Shown here: positions 21,632 to 27,986 of the stretch, in pieces
How positions within the stretch are numbered: position 1 is the first letter of the stretch
Layout of the letters: the number at the start of each line of letters is the position of its first letter
NCBI GenBank assembly: GCA_009787345.1
Contig: WRGF01000206.1
Coordinates: 1 to 32,998 of the forward strand
DNA length: 32,998 bases
From: Turicibacter sp.
GTDB taxonomy: Bacteria > Bacillota_I > Bacilli_A > MOL361 > Turicibacteraceae
Direction: 5' to 3'
Translations under genes and position numbers: made by a program
Notes under the pieces: model-generated
Database searches by the model: none
What the model saw: the letters and a program-made list of their open reading frames with translations, nothing else
What the model was told of the DNA's origin: nothing

Positions 21632-22066
21632 ATGATAATCGAATCTTTGGAAGTGACTTCCAATTTCCAATATTTATGGCTCAAAAAAGTGGTGGATGTT
21701 GACCTCACCAAACATTGCGCCAAGTGCCTAATCGGCACTTACTCTGACCACGTGAATGCCAAGGATAAATCTTTCCACGACATTGAATTGCCAGACGGAA
21801 TCTATTACTTATGTGGGGTCGCTTATCCTTACCGCTATGAAAATAATTTCCATCTGGCTTTTCGCCCCAGAAAGGGACATACCATCGACTATACCGATAA
21901 CGGCATCCATGTCATCATCAAGGACGCTTGGGGATTGCCTTTTTCAACGGATGACGTTTCCCCTTTTTTATCCAATGGGGAGCCTTGCAAAACGTATGAC
22001 AAAAAGACATATTACACGTGTCGTAACTATCAATTTGCCCATCTCTTTGATAAACAGTTGCGTTAG
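21632..22066 (+). CDS. 144-aa plus-strand protein of unknown function
   Basis: An independent gene facing the other way between terS and the ParB-methyltransferase gene, with its own -10 box, ribosome binding site and terminator. It begins MIIESLEVTSNFQYLWLKK and contains a KHCAKCLIGTY Cys-x-x-Cys, then IELPDGIYYLCGVAYPY, RPRKGHTIDYTDNGIHVI and a C-terminal CKTYDKKTYYTCRNY. Five cysteines, mixed alpha/beta prediction, no signal peptide or membrane segment. I recognise no family. Its autonomous expression unit is the hallmark of a moron gene, so expression from a prophage is plausible (inference). Anti-phage defence or host modulation are possibilities only. Confidence 0.75.
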   Translation: MIIESLEVTSNFQYLWLKKVVDVDLTKHCAKCLIGTYSDHVNAKDKSFHDIELPDGIYYLCGVAYPYRYENNFHLAFRPRKGHTIDYTDNGIHVIIKDAWGLPFSTDDVSPFLSNGEPCKTYDKKTYYTCRNYQFAHLFDKQLR

Positions 22067-22084
22067 CCCTTCGGGGCTTTTTTT
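22065..22084 (+). terminator. Intrinsic terminator of the 144-aa gene
   Basis: AGCCC, tetraloop TTCG, GGGCT, then a T-run (22078-22084). The stem starts inside the TAG stop codon. The minus-strand ParB-methyltransferase gene ends within the T-run. Confidence 0.92.
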
Positions 22085-23471
22085 ATTTGAATCCGTTCAT
22101 TTCCAAAATGGCTCTGACCAATTTTTCATGCTTGTTGTGTTTGAATCCGTTCGGATACTCCATGTTAAATTCAGTTTCTAAGGCTTGGCGGTAGCGGGCT
22201 TCCTCTAGTTTCTTGGGCTGACGGCAGACGGCAAATAATTGGGTGCCATTCTCCTTCCCAATGGTCACTTCATCAAAATACTTTTCCAAAAGCGTTCTTA
22301 GGCTTGCCTTGTTATGAAATTTTTGTTTGGTCACAACCCCCTTTCGGAAGGTAATGGAATAATTGTCAGCATCGAAAAATTCAATGAATCGCCTATGCTC
22401 CCGTTTCTTTTCCAGATTGCACTGGGCTTCTATGGCTTCTAGGTTCCTTGTCCCAGTGTAAAAGGTGCCGTCCGCATCCAACAAAGCATTGCACGTTGTC
22501 AGCACAAAATCTTCAAACTCGTTATTAATGACCGAGTTAATGACTGAATCTAAGACTACGGCATCAAATCCGCTCTTGCCCGGCATTCGCTTCACTTGCT
22601 TTTCCAATGCCGTTATATGACCCACAATAGCCCCTATATCAAACGTTTCCTTGCCTATGTGCTTGAAGTATGGTTCGTATCCTAAGGCTTTCAGCCCCTT
22701 CTTTTGTAGGTTCTGGATGTAAAACATCTTCCCCGCCCCAAAGTCCATGATGGTCTTATCTGGGGAAAGGTTCGGCAAGACGTAGTTTTCATACAACCGT
22801 GAATGGATGCTTTTCCCATCCCTTGACATCTGGCAATGGGTCTGGACGTAACTCTTGTTGCAAATCTCATCGTAGTAATAAGCCCCATAATCGTAATTGA
22901 TATACCGCTTAAATTCCTCCACCAATCCATCTGGCATGACGTACACCCATAATGCTCGCTTCAAAAGATGGACGCAAAAAGCATAGTCCGAATTGTGCAA
23001 AATATTCCCATCGCTGTCGATGATGCACGAACCAAAATCGCCGTTCTTATTGATTAACTGGCAGATTTCCTTGACGTAGGATGCTTTCGGCTTCTTGATG
23101 ACCTCGATTTCAAAATGTTCCACCTGCATGAATCCGACACAATTCTTAGCCGTCGCCTTGATTTTGCAAATCCCAGTTTCCGTTTCAATGCTGTTGTGCA
23201 TAAGGTTGTACCGGATTTCATCGTGAAGGCTGATTTTCTTGTCCAATAAAAACACTGGCGTTTCTTCAATCCCAACCGCCGTCATGGCTTTGGTTCTCTG
23301 GTGTCCCGCTACTAGCGTCCCATCTTGGTTGACGATGACTGGCTTGCACACGCCGAATGTGCTCAAAGAATGCTTCAAATCCTCGAATCGTTCGGGTGTG
23401 ATTCTTCGTGGGTTATAATCAGCGGACTTTAGCCTACTCACTGGATAGCTTTTGATAAATGTAGTCGGCAT
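22083..23471 (-). CDS. ParB-like domain fused to SAM-dependent methyltransferase
   Basis: 462 aa. Residues ~8-75 form a ParB/Srx-like N-terminal domain: DYNPRRIT, LKHSLSTFGVCKPVIV, then GTLVAGHQRTKAM, in which GHQR replaces the GERR/GHxR box. Residues ~85-235 are an unassigned linker domain with several Cys. A class I methyltransferase fold follows: motif I IMDFGAGKMF (241-250), GYEP at 264-267 (acidic residue after strand 2), FDAVVLDSVIN near 300, and FYTGTRN near 338. No DPPY or NPPY is present, so it is not a standard adenine or N4-cytosine DNA methylase; the target is unknown. It overlaps the upstream ParB gene by one base (TAATG), so they probably act together. Confidence 0.75.
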   Translation of the reverse strand: MPTTFIKSYPVSRLKSADYNPRRITPERFEDLKHSLSTFGVCKPVIVNQDGTLVAGHQRTKAMTAVGIEETPVFLLDKKISLHDEIRYNLMHNSIETETGICKIKATAKNCVGFMQVEHFEIEVIKKPKASYVKEICQLINKNGDFGSCIIDSDGNILHNSDYAFCVHLLKRALWVYVMPDGLVEEFKRYINYDYGAYYYDEICNKSYVQTHCQMSRDGKSIHSRLYENYVLPNLSPDKTIMDFGAGKMFYIQNLQKKGLKALGYEPYFKHIGKETFDIGAIVGHITALEKQVKRMPGKSGFDAVVLDSVINSVINNEFEDFVLTTCNALLDADGTFYTGTRNLEAIEAQCNLEKKREHRRFIEFFDADNYSITFRKGVVTKQKFHNKASLRTLLEKYFDEVTIGKENGTQLFAVCRQPKKLEEARYRQALETEFNMEYPNGFKHNKHEKLVRAILEMNGFK

Positions 23472-24046
23472 TACTCAAAACCCCCTATTAACTCCTCCAA
23501 GAAGCCATACAGCACGCCGTTAGCATTTAAGTAGCTTTCCAGTTGAGCGTCCAGAAAGCACTCCAAATCCGCCGTGAGCGGTATCCGCCACTTTTTGAAT
23601 TTGATATGGGCTTCACGTTCTTGGGTCAAATCATCCTCGTAATCCTTTTCGATTTCCAGTTCATCAGGCAACTCCAAGTCGAATCCGAAAACGCTCATGT
23701 CAATGTCGGCGATTCCGTCCAGTTCCTCCAATAATAAATCCACGTTCCATGAAGCCAATTCCCCGACTTTGTTATCAGCCAAGCGGTAGGCTTTAATCTG
23801 CTCGTCCGTCAATTCCTTGGCGACTAGGCACGGGACTGGCTCGCTCCACTTTAGCCTTTTCAGTGCCAAGTAGCGAGTATGTCCGCATACGATGACGTTG
23901 TTTTTGTCTACGATAATCGGGTTCCTAAACCCAAATTCTTGGATGGAAGCCACAACTTCATCAACGGCATCTTGATTGAACCGTGGGTTATTTTCATAGG
24001 GTTTCAGATTCTTCAAAGGTAAAAAGACCAATTCATCTTTTGCCAC
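23471..24046 (-). CDS. ParB-like nuclease-domain protein
   Basis: 191 aa. The N-terminal ~90 residues are a ParB-type domain: LKPYENNPRFN, VVASIQEFGFRNPIIVDK, then VIVCGHTRYLALKRLKW with the GHTR box, and LTDEQIKAYRLADNKV, the segment that follows it in phage and plasmid ParB-methyltransferase proteins. The C-terminal 100 residues are acidic and helical, without a methylase domain. The role in phages is not settled. Position beside terS and a second ParB-methyltransferase suggests DNA modification or packaging-site functions. GTG start with AGGGAG upstream. First gene after the 24.07-kb terminator. Confidence 0.8.
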   Translation of the reverse strand: MAKDELVFLPLKNLKPYENNPRFNQDAVDEVVASIQEFGFRNPIIVDKNNVIVCGHTRYLALKRLKWSEPVPCLVAKELTDEQIKAYRLADNKVGELASWNVDLLLEELDGIADIDMSVFGFDLELPDELEIEKDYEDDLTQEREAHIKFKKWRIPLTADLECFLDAQLESYLNANGVLYGFLEELIGGFE

Positions 24047-24064
24047 TCGGCTCCCTCGCTTTCC

Positions 24065-24120
24065 AAATAAAAAGGGCTGACCGTAGCCAACCCTGACACG
24101 GATTGCCGTGCCTTCCCTTT
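24065..24120 (-). terminator. Structured terminator closing the early region
   Basis: On the minus strand hairpin 1 is GGCACGG, CAAT, CCGTGTC. Hairpin 2 is GGGTTGGC, TACG, GTCAGCCC, followed by TTTTTATTT. Two G-U pairs in hairpin 2 would be C-A mismatches on the plus strand, so the structure is specific to minus-strand RNA. AAAGGG at 24115-24120 can alternatively pair with the CCCTTT of hairpin 2, which would open the terminator. It separates the late regulator gene from the ParB and packaging genes. Confidence 0.8.
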
Positions 24121-24143
24121 ATATTATTGCTACTTGTCAAGCA

Positions 24144-24554
24144 TCACCGATAACCTTCCTTTTCCAACATTTCAAAGGCGATTCCCAACACCTCCCTGAC
24201 CAAAATGACCGGGCATCTCAATTCATCCGCTACGCTTCTGGCATTCAATCCATCCATGAAATATAGCTTGAACACTTGCCGACCAAATTGGCTTTCGTAC
24301 TTCTCTACCAGATTTTCCACCAATCCAATGACCCGCCCTAATTCCCTTGCCTTGTCGTGGGTCTGAATGAACTGCCATTTCAATTCCTCTTTTCGAATAA
24401 GGTACGTTTCCGCCGGGGCTTTAGATTTTTGAATGGCATTCTTAGGGTCTAGTATCGCATATTCATTTTTCTTCATCTGCTCTTGAAGTCGTTCCAGTCG
24501 TTTGCCTAATTTATACTGTTCCTCAACTGCCCGCTGATAATGGAATTTTCCCAT
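24144..24554 (-). CDS. ArpU/sigma-like late transcription regulator
   Basis: 136 aa from the second ATG (AAGGGG six bases upstream); an ATG two codons earlier lacks spacing. The N-terminal two thirds are helical and charged (KLGKRLERLQEQMKKNEY, ELGRVIGLVENLVEKYES). The C-terminal ~35 residues form a helix-turn-helix like sigma-70 region 4: FKLYFMDGLNARSVADELRC then VREVLGIAFEMLE. Proteins of this size at the end of the early operon, next to the terminase genes, are ArpU/RinA-type activators of late transcription in Bacilli phages. No late promoter motif could be defined downstream. It overlaps the MazG-like gene. Confidence 0.7.
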   Translation of the reverse strand: MGKFHYQRAVEEQYKLGKRLERLQEQMKKNEYAILDPKNAIQKSKAPAETYLIRKEELKWQFIQTHDKARELGRVIGLVENLVEKYESQFGRQVFKLYFMDGLNARSVADELRCPVILVREVLGIAFEMLEKEGYR

Positions 24555-24828
24555 CCGCATCCCCTTCTTTGATTCGCTTGTCTAAGCGTTTCAGTTTCTC
24601 AAACAACATGTCCTCAAAGTCGCCTTCGTCAATATCGTAAATCATTTCTATCTGTCGGCACATGATGTAAACGTCAACCAACTCTTCCAATAGCCCTTCG
24701 GTTTTCCCATGAATCAATAACTTGGTCAATTCTTTCTGCAATTCTGCCAGTTCCTCAATGGTTTGGATGGTCTGCTTTTCTTTTCCGTATTTGCAAATGG
24801 CTCTCGGTAATACATCGTAAAGAATCAT
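24523..24828 (-). CDS. MazG-like nucleotide pyrophosphohydrolase
   Basis: 101 aa, all helical. The motif TIEELAELQKELTKLL, followed by EGLLEELVDVYIMCRQIE, gives the ExxE...E(x2-3)D metal-binding pattern of the MazG/all-alpha NTP-PPase superfamily. Such phage enzymes hydrolyse NTPs or dNTPs, clean the nucleotide pool, or lower alarmones. GGAGGGG lies five bases before the ATG. The C-terminal ~15 residues are coded over the start of the late regulator gene. Confidence 0.75.
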   Translation of the reverse strand: MILYDVLPRAICKYGKEKQTIQTIEELAELQKELTKLLIHGKTEGLLEELVDVYIMCRQIEMIYDIDEGDFEDMLFEKLKRLDKRIKEGDADGKIPLSAGS

Positions 24829-24840
24829 CTAACCCCTCCA

Positions 24841-24900
24841 TTAATAGCAAATTATTGATAAGACCGTCAAAGCTATAAAAATAACGAAGATAACACACAT
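24841..24900 (-). CDS. Possible 19-aa hydrophobic peptide
   Basis: MCVIFVIFIALTVLSIICY in a 130-base gap before the MazG-like gene. It is one transmembrane-like helix. The only upstream purine tract is GGAG 13 bases away, so translation is doubtful. Reported because the whole ORF is hydrophobic and the gap has no other gene. Confidence 0.2.
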   Translation of the reverse strand: MCVIFVIFIALTVLSIICY

Positions 24901-24958
24901 GATGTTTTATAAAACTCCAAGATGGTGACACTGGCAAACAACTTCCCTAACCCATGAA

Positions 24959-24980
24959 TAGAGCCGAATTTTCGGCTCTA
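24959..24980. repeat. Palindrome 1, CCGAATTTTCGG family
   Basis: TAGAGCCGAA and TTCGGCTCTA, 10-bp arms around TT. Not followed by a T-run in either direction, so not a classic terminator. The same core recurs at 25017, 25091 and 27802. May be an operator or simply a repeated coding segment (it reads AENSA in one frame). Confidence 0.6.
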
Positions 24981-25016
24981 CTTAACCCTAACTGATTTTC
25001 TACAAATAAGAGGGGA

Positions 25017-25030
25017 GCCGAATTTTCGGC
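25017..25030. repeat. Palindrome 2, GCCGAATTTTCGGC
   Basis: GCCGAA, TT, TTCGGC. It lies 41 bases inside from palindrome 1, within the decayed Rha-like frame. Confidence 0.6.
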
Positions 25031-25090
25031 ATACTCCATTTGTTCGATAATTTCCATAATTGCTTCCAAAAGTCGATGCTATGAATAGCC

Positions 25091-25102
25091 CCGAAAATTC
25101 GG
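25091..25102. repeat. Palindrome 3, CCGAAAATTCGG
   Basis: CCGAA, AA, TTCGG, the same core read on the other strand, inside the Rha-like N-terminal fragment. Confidence 0.5.
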
Positions 25103-25243
25103 ATGTATCCAAATCAGCGATAATCTCGGTGATTTTTTCCAAAACATGATAATGTTGTTTCCCAAAATCCTCTGCGACTACCCGACTGCTTACCACTGGT
25201 TGACCTTCAAAAGTGATTAAGTTGCACATATTGATTTCCCCTT

Positions 25244-25669
25244 TCAAATGCCGGTGCGATTAATGTCAAACCCATCTACCCTGATTAAAATGCCTGATTC
25301 TTCGTGATAAAGTTTTGTCAAATTCAACTGTGCTATCTGTCCATCATCGTACCAAAACCCTAAATCCGTCATCACATCCAATATCAGTTTTGCCGTGTTG
25401 TCCAAGTCTGGTCGTGTCATTTTAAAGGCTAGCGGGGACTTCCCTTTTGCCATTGGGTATTGGATTACTATATCCACCCTTACCGCCCCATTTAGGGGCT
25501 TTATGGGTGTGTGGGGCGCTATTCCTAGCTTATAAATTTCTTTGGCTTCACTCACTTTGCTTTTTTCGAAGAAATGGGGCTTTCCTTTGATGACTTTAAC
25601 TCCTTTTTGTTGGGCTGTAGCTGACGGAATTTTATCTAATGGAACGAAGAATCTAATTGAGCCTGTCAC
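25244..25669 (-). CDS. rusA: RusA-family Holliday junction resolvase
   Basis: 141 aa from the GTG at 25669, five bases after GGAGGAGGT. A frame extension to 25711 lies over the previous gene and lacks a ribosome binding site. The N-terminal SIRFFVPLDKIPSATAQQKG and the key motif MTRPDLDNTAKLILDVMTDL, then WYDDGQIAQL, carry the conserved Asp residues (RPDxDN, DDxQ) of RusA endodeoxyribonucleases. RusA dimers cut four-way junctions made during phage recombination and replication. It acts with ERF, SSB and the HNHc protein of this block. Confidence 0.9.
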   Translation of the reverse strand: MTGSIRFFVPLDKIPSATAQQKGVKVIKGKPHFFEKSKVSEAKEIYKLGIAPHTPIKPLNGAVRVDIVIQYPMAKGKSPLAFKMTRPDLDNTAKLILDVMTDLGFWYDDGQIAQLNLTKLYHEESGILIRVDGFDINRTGI

Positions 25670-25910
25670 GGTTGACCTCCTCCATTCTCCATCCGACTGT
25701 TTTAAATCCACGTTTGATTTTCTCCACTGCTATCAATTCCAAAGTGTCCGCCCTGTTCGGGCTGTGAAGTAAGCCGTTTGCCAGAATGAGCATATCCCCT
25801 CGTTGCATTTTAAAAGGAAGCCCGCAAACATTGGTTGAACCGTTGCCATTGATAATATTTCGATGAATCTGAACCATTCCCAAAGGCATTTGATGATAAT
25901 GGATTTTCAT
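25653..25910 (-). CDS. 85-aa protein of unknown function
   Basis: MKIHYHQMPLGMVQIHRN to GWRMEEVNRDRLN. A compact, probably beta-rich first half (NVCGLPFKMQRGDMLILAN) and a basic C-terminal helix. It overlaps both neighbours by 4 and 17 bases, so it is part of the early operon. No family recognised. Confidence 0.6.
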   Translation of the reverse strand: MKIHYHQMPLGMVQIHRNIINGNGSTNVCGLPFKMQRGDMLILANGLLHSPNRADTLELIAVEKIKRGFKTVGWRMEEVNRDRLN

Positions 25911-26074
25911 TTCAACTCTCCTTCGATAAAACGTTTGATGGCATTGAACTCTGGCACTGATAAATTTAACTGCTTGTCTTGAATCTCATCATAAATCCGA
26001 ATGATAGGGAATCTCTGATGGTAATCTATCTGCACCCATACATGGTTTATTAGGTCAATCCATTCGTTTTCCAT
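25907..26074 (-). CDS. 55-aa protein of unknown function
   Basis: Starts at MENEWIDLINHVWVQIDYHQ (AAAGGGGAAG six bases upstream) and continues LNLSVPEFNAIKRFIEGELK. A frame extension of six codons begins inside the ribosome binding site and is rejected. Small, acidic, mixed alpha/beta. Overlaps the next gene by four bases. No family recognised. Confidence 0.6.
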   Translation of the reverse strand: MENEWIDLINHVWVQIDYHQRFPIIRIYDEIQDKQLNLSVPEFNAIKRFIEGELK

Positions 26075-26125
26075 TTTTTCTTCCCCTTTCAAGGGTCATC
26101 ACCAAAAGTGAGGGTTAAACCCATT

Positions 26126-26800
26126 TCAAAATGGTAAATCCATTTTTCGTTGCCGTTCTGTTTGTCTAATTTCAAAAGCTAGGTTTGTTCTAGGTGTCCA
26201 AATAGCAATTAGGTCTAAGCACTCATCGAAATTCTTCCGTGGCAATTCACCGTATCTAGGGATATGAAAATGGCGTTTAATGCTATCGTAACAATCTGAA
26301 ATTAATCGCTTCCTAAAATCTGGCAGTTTGGTAAAGGCATTGACAGCTTCTGAAATTGCTTCCTGAATTTGTCCTTTTTGGCTATGGGTAACAGTCATGG
26401 AATCCATCAAAAAGTTAAGCTTTTCTTCGTGTTCGTCAAGGACTTTATAGTGTAGCTTTAATTCTTGTTGTGGGGTTAACGTTTTTGGTGCTCTGGCTTG
26501 TTTCTCTACTTCAATGAAATATTTGCGAATTTTCTTTCCTTCTTCGGTTTTGGAGAGCATACATAAATGTTTAGCCATGTCTAGTGTTACCGCATAATCT
26601 TGGATTTCTTTTGTCCCACCATATTGATTTTGCTGTGTACCTCGAAGTACAGAGCTGTATTCTTCGCCTTCTTCAAAGATTCCGAAATTTTGTTCCACCC
26701 ATTTGCTAAATCTGTTTTTAAGTCCTAGTCCCTCATGCAACTCCCTTGCTGATACTACCTGTTGTCCATTTTCCTCAATGATATTAATAAGCCCGGTCAT
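26126..26800 (-). CDS. AntA/AntB antirepressor with ORF6C domain
   Basis: 224 aa from the ATG near 26800. Residues ~10-90 match the AntA/AntB antirepressor domain: QQVVSARELHEGLGLKNRF, WVEQNFGIFEEGEEY, YAVTLDMAKHLCMLSKTEEG. Residues ~120-215 resemble the ORF6C C-terminal domain (IQEAISEAVNAFTKLPDF, SIKRHFHIPRYGELP). Antirepressors bind and inactivate the phage repressor to trigger induction. The C-terminus MDLPF is like the last residues of the SSB protein encoded next to it; see findings. AAAGGGG precedes the start. Confidence 0.85.
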   Translation of the reverse strand: MTGLINIIEENGQQVVSARELHEGLGLKNRFSKWVEQNFGIFEEGEEYSSVLRGTQQNQYGGTKEIQDYAVTLDMAKHLCMLSKTEEGKKIRKYFIEVEKQARAPKTLTPQQELKLHYKVLDEHEEKLNFLMDSMTVTHSQKGQIQEAISEAVNAFTKLPDFRKRLISDCYDSIKRHFHIPRYGELPRKNFDECLDLIAIWTPRTNLAFEIRQTERQRKMDLPF

Positions 26801-26814
26801 ATTGATTTCCCCTT

Positions 26815-27222
26815 TCAAAATGGTAAATCTAGTCCATCGTCACCAACGCCGTTGGCATAACCATAAGTCGGCAAATTATCGAAATACTGGTCAACATCCT
26901 TTCCTAAATTCGAAGCGGGCTTGCTTTCCGCCTTGCCAGTGTAATGAATGCTAAACACGTTGATTTGAAATTTCCGGTGCTTGATACTGTCCTTCTCCCA
27001 TTCGTTGACGTTGATTTTCCCGGTAACCGCAATCAGCGACCCTTTCCCTTGATATTTGCATAAATTTTCAGCTGTCGCTTTATGGCACACGCAATCTATA
27101 AATAACGCTTTATCCCGTCCATCATCCACAGCTAGTGTGAAATATGAGTATGCCCCGCCGTTCTGGCTGTGTCTCAATTCTGGGTCTTTGGTTAACCTCC
27201 CCAATAACTGGCAACTGTTCAT
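26815..27222 (-). CDS. ssb: Single-stranded DNA-binding protein
   Basis: 135 aa. The start MNSCQLLGRLTKDPELRHSQ, then YSYFTLAVDD, ALFIDCVCHKATAENLCKY and GSLIAVTGKINVNEWEKD, is the OB-fold of bacterial-type SSB. A flexible linker leads to the acidic tail GDDGLDLPF, which recruits partner proteins. It coats ssDNA in phage replication and recombination. Overlaps Rha by four bases and ends in the sequence that also carries the ribosome binding site of the antirepressor. Confidence 0.95.
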   Translation of the reverse strand: MNSCQLLGRLTKDPELRHSQNGGAYSYFTLAVDDGRDKALFIDCVCHKATAENLCKYQGKGSLIAVTGKINVNEWEKDSIKHRKFQINVFSIHYTGKAESKPASNLGKDVDQYFDNLPTYGYANGVGDDGLDLPF

Positions 27223-27929
27223 TTAAACAACCCTCCCAACAATCCCAATTCCATTTGCCCCTTGACGGCATCCATAATGAATACCCGTCCTTTCTCTGTC
27301 CATTTTAAGATTTGCCCACGTTCGTTAATTTCATAGTCACAATATCCGTTAGCGATTAAGTGTTCATATTTTGCGTAGGGATACCATGTCCCTGATTTCT
27401 TGAAAATAATTCCTTTTCTATTCAGGATTTTGTTTAACTGGGTAGCATTGATGCCTAAATCTTTAGCAATGTCTGTGGTGGTTTTTAATGCCGGACTGTT
27501 GTAAATTTCATCATGTCGGAGTGCTTTGGCTTCATACGCTAAGCAAATTTTCTTTTCTTCTATCCATCGTTCCGCACGTTGCACTGGGTCATCAATCATG
27601 TAAGAATCTAGCGGGACTATCGTGGTGCGTAACCGGGCTTCCATTCTGTTAAATGCTTCGATGTACTTGATTTTAAATTCGTCCGCTTCTCTGCCATTGA
27701 ACCCCATCACTAGAAATGAAAATCCATCACGGGTCATCAAGTATTCAGTATAGGTGTTCCCTCGGTGTTCAAATTCGGATTCGATGAACCAATTTTTAAC
27801 CACCGAATTTTCGGTAGTTAACTTTTCCCTAATTGCATCCATTACATGGTTATGACGTTTCCCGAAATCCTCTGCCACCACTCGACTGCTTACTACCACT
27901 TGACCTTCAAAAGTGATTAAGTTGCACAT
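27219..27929 (-). CDS. Rha-family regulatory protein
   Basis: 236 aa from the ATG at 27929 (AAGGGAG nine bases upstream); an extension to 27968 has no such site. The Rha domain spans ~1-90: VVVSSRVVAEDFGKRHNHVM, ENSVVKNWFIESEF, EYLMTRDGFSFLVMGF, GREADEFKIKYIEAFNRME. The C-terminal half has a helix-turn-helix-like DIAKDLGINATQLNKIL and a wing (YCDYEINERGQILKWTEKGR), i.e. the phage KilA-C/antirepressor C-terminal type. Rha of phage 186/P22-like phages acts in regulation and host interference. A palindrome of the CCGAATTTTCGG family lies in its coding sequence. Confidence 0.85.
   Translation of the reverse strand: MCNLITFEGQVVVSSRVVAEDFGKRHNHVMDAIREKLTTENSVVKNWFIESEFEHRGNTYTEYLMTRDGFSFLVMGFNGREADEFKIKYIEAFNRMEARLRTTIVPLDSYMIDDPVQRAERWIEEKKICLAYEAKALRHDEIYNSPALKTTTDIAKDLGINATQLNKILNRKGIIFKKSGTWYPYAKYEHLIANGYCDYEINERGQILKWTEKGRVFIMDAVKGQMELGLLGGLFK
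27796..27821. repeat. Palindrome 4, 26-bp imperfect dyad in the Rha gene
   Basis: TTAAC-C-ACCGAA, TT, TTCGGT-A-GTTAA: 11 of 12 arm positions pair. It shares the CCGAATTTTCGG core with three sites near the truncated Rha copy. Large dyads in a coding sequence can be operators or RNA hairpins. Confidence 0.6.
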
Positions 27930-27986
27930 ATTAGCACGCTCCCTTATAGAAATAGGGTATTCTTTCACAAATCCGATAAATTTCAG

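Larger units (their letters stand above)
24978..25229 (-). pseudogene. Truncated Rha-family protein
   Basis: The N-terminal 30 residues (MCNLITFEGQPVVSSRVVAE, then DFGKQHYHVLEK) are nearly identical to the intact Rha protein at 27219-27929. SGLFIASTF follows as in Rha proteins. Then the frame turns to unlikely sequence (GNYRTNGVCRKFGSPLICRK) and stops. In a neighbouring frame the DNA continues as MEIIEQMEYAENSAPLLF, then FVENQLGLSRAENSALFMG to a stop at 24947, so a frameshift or a deletion junction lies near 25060. The ATG at 25229 has AAAGGGG upstream. Rha proteins interfere with growth in certain host backgrounds and act in phage regulation. This copy is probably non-functional, or a short regulatory remnant. 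Confidence 0.55.

Noticed and set aside
24065-24120. tRNA-like or riboswitch-like fold before the ParB gene
   Set aside because: Only two hairpins and an outer stem of 6 bp. No T-loop sequence, no CCA end, and a T-run makes a terminator the simpler reading.
24118-24140. Promoter TTGACA ... TATAAA downstream of the late regulator
   Set aside because: The spacer is only 11 bp and no extended -10 is present. Kept only as a remark.
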